The notes under the pieces were generated by a model that saw only the letters and a program-made list of their open reading frames with translations, was not told the origin of the DNA and made no database searches. Below are positions 5,205 through 5,806 of a stretch of DNA of 5,806 nucleotides, piece after piece (position 1 is the first letter of the stretch; each line of letters opens with the position of its first letter). The stretch is from assembly GCA_030425615.1 (NCBI GenBank), contig JAUIAI010000209.1:1-5806 (forward strand), given 5' to 3'. The translations under genes and the position numbers were made by a program. Origin of the DNA: Gammaproteobacteria bacterium (GTDB lineage Bacteria > Pseudomonadota > Gammaproteobacteria > Burkholderiales > Burkholderiaceae_E).

Positions 5205-5806
5205 TCATCGTGACATGAGATGCCGGGCAACGGCCCGGTACGCGGGCAGCGAGGTCGGGTCGATCAGTCCGTTCTGAGCCCGTGGGTACGATGCCAGCCG
5301 GACCAGAACCATCCGTGCCGTGGGATCCACGTAGATCGTCTGGCCATGAACACCTCGGGCTGCGAACGCGCCGTGGTCGTCGTGAAAGATCCACCACTGG
5401 CTTCGATAGCTTCCGCCGGCAAGGGAGGGAAAGCCGCTGAACTTCGCCGGGTCGCCGCCGGCCCGGATGCTTCGTATCACCTCGGCAGGAAACAGACGCC
5501 GACCCTCGACGACGCCCTCGTTGAGCACGAGCAAACCCAGCCGCCCGAGATCCCGCAGTCCCGCGCTGATGCCACCTCCGGCGAACGGCACACCCTTGCC
5601 GTCGACCGTCTGGTAGGCGTCCTGCTCGGCGCCCATCGGGCGCCACAAACGTTCGGACGCGAGCCGGGTCACGGCCTTGCCGGCGACCCGCGAGATGATC
5701 CATCCGAGCATGTCGGAGTTGATCGTCTTGTAGTGGAAGTGCTCGCCGTGTCGTCCTTCCGGCCTGACCTGTTGCAGGTATTCCCAGTAGCCGTCCGGCC
5801 CCCGAT
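5205..5806 (-). CDS. Beta-lactamase-fold serine hydrolase, NylB/EstB-like (5' end outside window)
   Basis: The frame is open from the stop at 5207-5205 to the window edge, giving the last 199 residues; the start and the nucleophile SxxK motif lie beyond base 5806. The visible part matches class C beta-lactamase-like esterases and 6-aminohexanoate-dimer hydrolases. FHYKTINSDMLGW (5738-5700) is the tyrosine box, GGGISAGLRDLGRLGLLVLNEG is the usual helix after it, SQWWIFHDDHG precedes the third box, and GVHGQTIYVDP replaces the KTG box as in NylB-type proteins. These enzymes hydrolyse amide or ester bonds; many are exported or membrane-anchored, which cannot be judged without the N-terminus. The internal ATG at 5711 is not the start because conserved sequence continues upstream of it. 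The gene runs in the same direction as the downstream nucleotidyltransferase, 76 bases away, so membership in the same transcript is possible but not shown. The actual substrate is unknown. Confidence 0.85.
   Translation of the reverse strand, partial: RGPDGYWEYLQQVRPEGRHGEHFHYKTINSDMLGWIISRVAGKAVTRLASERLWRPMGAEQDAYQTVDGKGVPFAGGGISAGLRDLGRLGLLVLNEGVVEGRRLFPAEVIRSIRAGGDPAKFSGFPSLAGGSYRSQWWIFHDDHGAFAARGVHGQTIYVDPTARMVLVRLASYPRAQNGLIDPTSLPAYRAVARHLMSR

Noticed and set aside
5143..5703. Minus-strand open frame (186 codons) overlapping the serine hydrolase in another frame
   Set aside because: The alternative frame carries all the beta-lactamase-fold motifs and continues to the window edge; this one is Arg-rich noise.

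Overview
The window is GC-rich, densely packed bacterial chromosomal DNA. The gene content (C5-pathway hemL, a TerB-like protein, an exported quinoprotein, an NylB-type serine hydrolase) and the HemL sequence fit a high-GC proteobacterium, most likely a gammaproteobacterium. That placement is an inference from protein resemblance only. There are no rRNA or tRNA genes, insertion sequences, CRISPR arrays or phage genes.

Left part (1-1858), plus strand: a probable gene tail ends at 46. A short TerB-like protein follows, ending at 471 and lacking the first half of the usual domain. Then comes a complete hemL (569-1858) with a good ribosome binding site and a possible extended -10 promoter. hemL converges with the minus-strand cluster, with only 22 bases between the two stop codons.

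Right part (1881-5806), minus strand, read from high to low coordinates: the 3' end of an NylB/EstB-type beta-lactamase-fold hydrolase (5' end outside the window), a 76-base gap, then three tightly packed genes. These are a sugar-phosphate-type nucleotidyltransferase (280 aa), a 2H phosphoesterase of the cyclic phosphodiesterase type (176 aa) joined by an ATGA stop/start overlap, and an exported PQQ-type beta-propeller protein (624 aa) starting 3 bases after the preceding stop. The packing suggests one transcript with translational coupling. No obvious pathway links two apparently cytoplasmic nucleotide/phosphate enzymes to an exported quinoprotein.

The most unusual point is the quinoprotein. 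It keeps the vicinal Cys-Cys, tryptophan-docking repeats and several PQQ-site residues of quinoprotein alcohol dehydrogenases. However, the position of the catalytic Asp is Gly387, and the metal-binding Glu also appears to be missing. It may be a non-dehydrogenase PQQ-fold protein or an enzyme with a rearranged active site. The three-gene cluster with this divergent quinoprotein is the best candidate here for something undescribed; the rest is ordinary.
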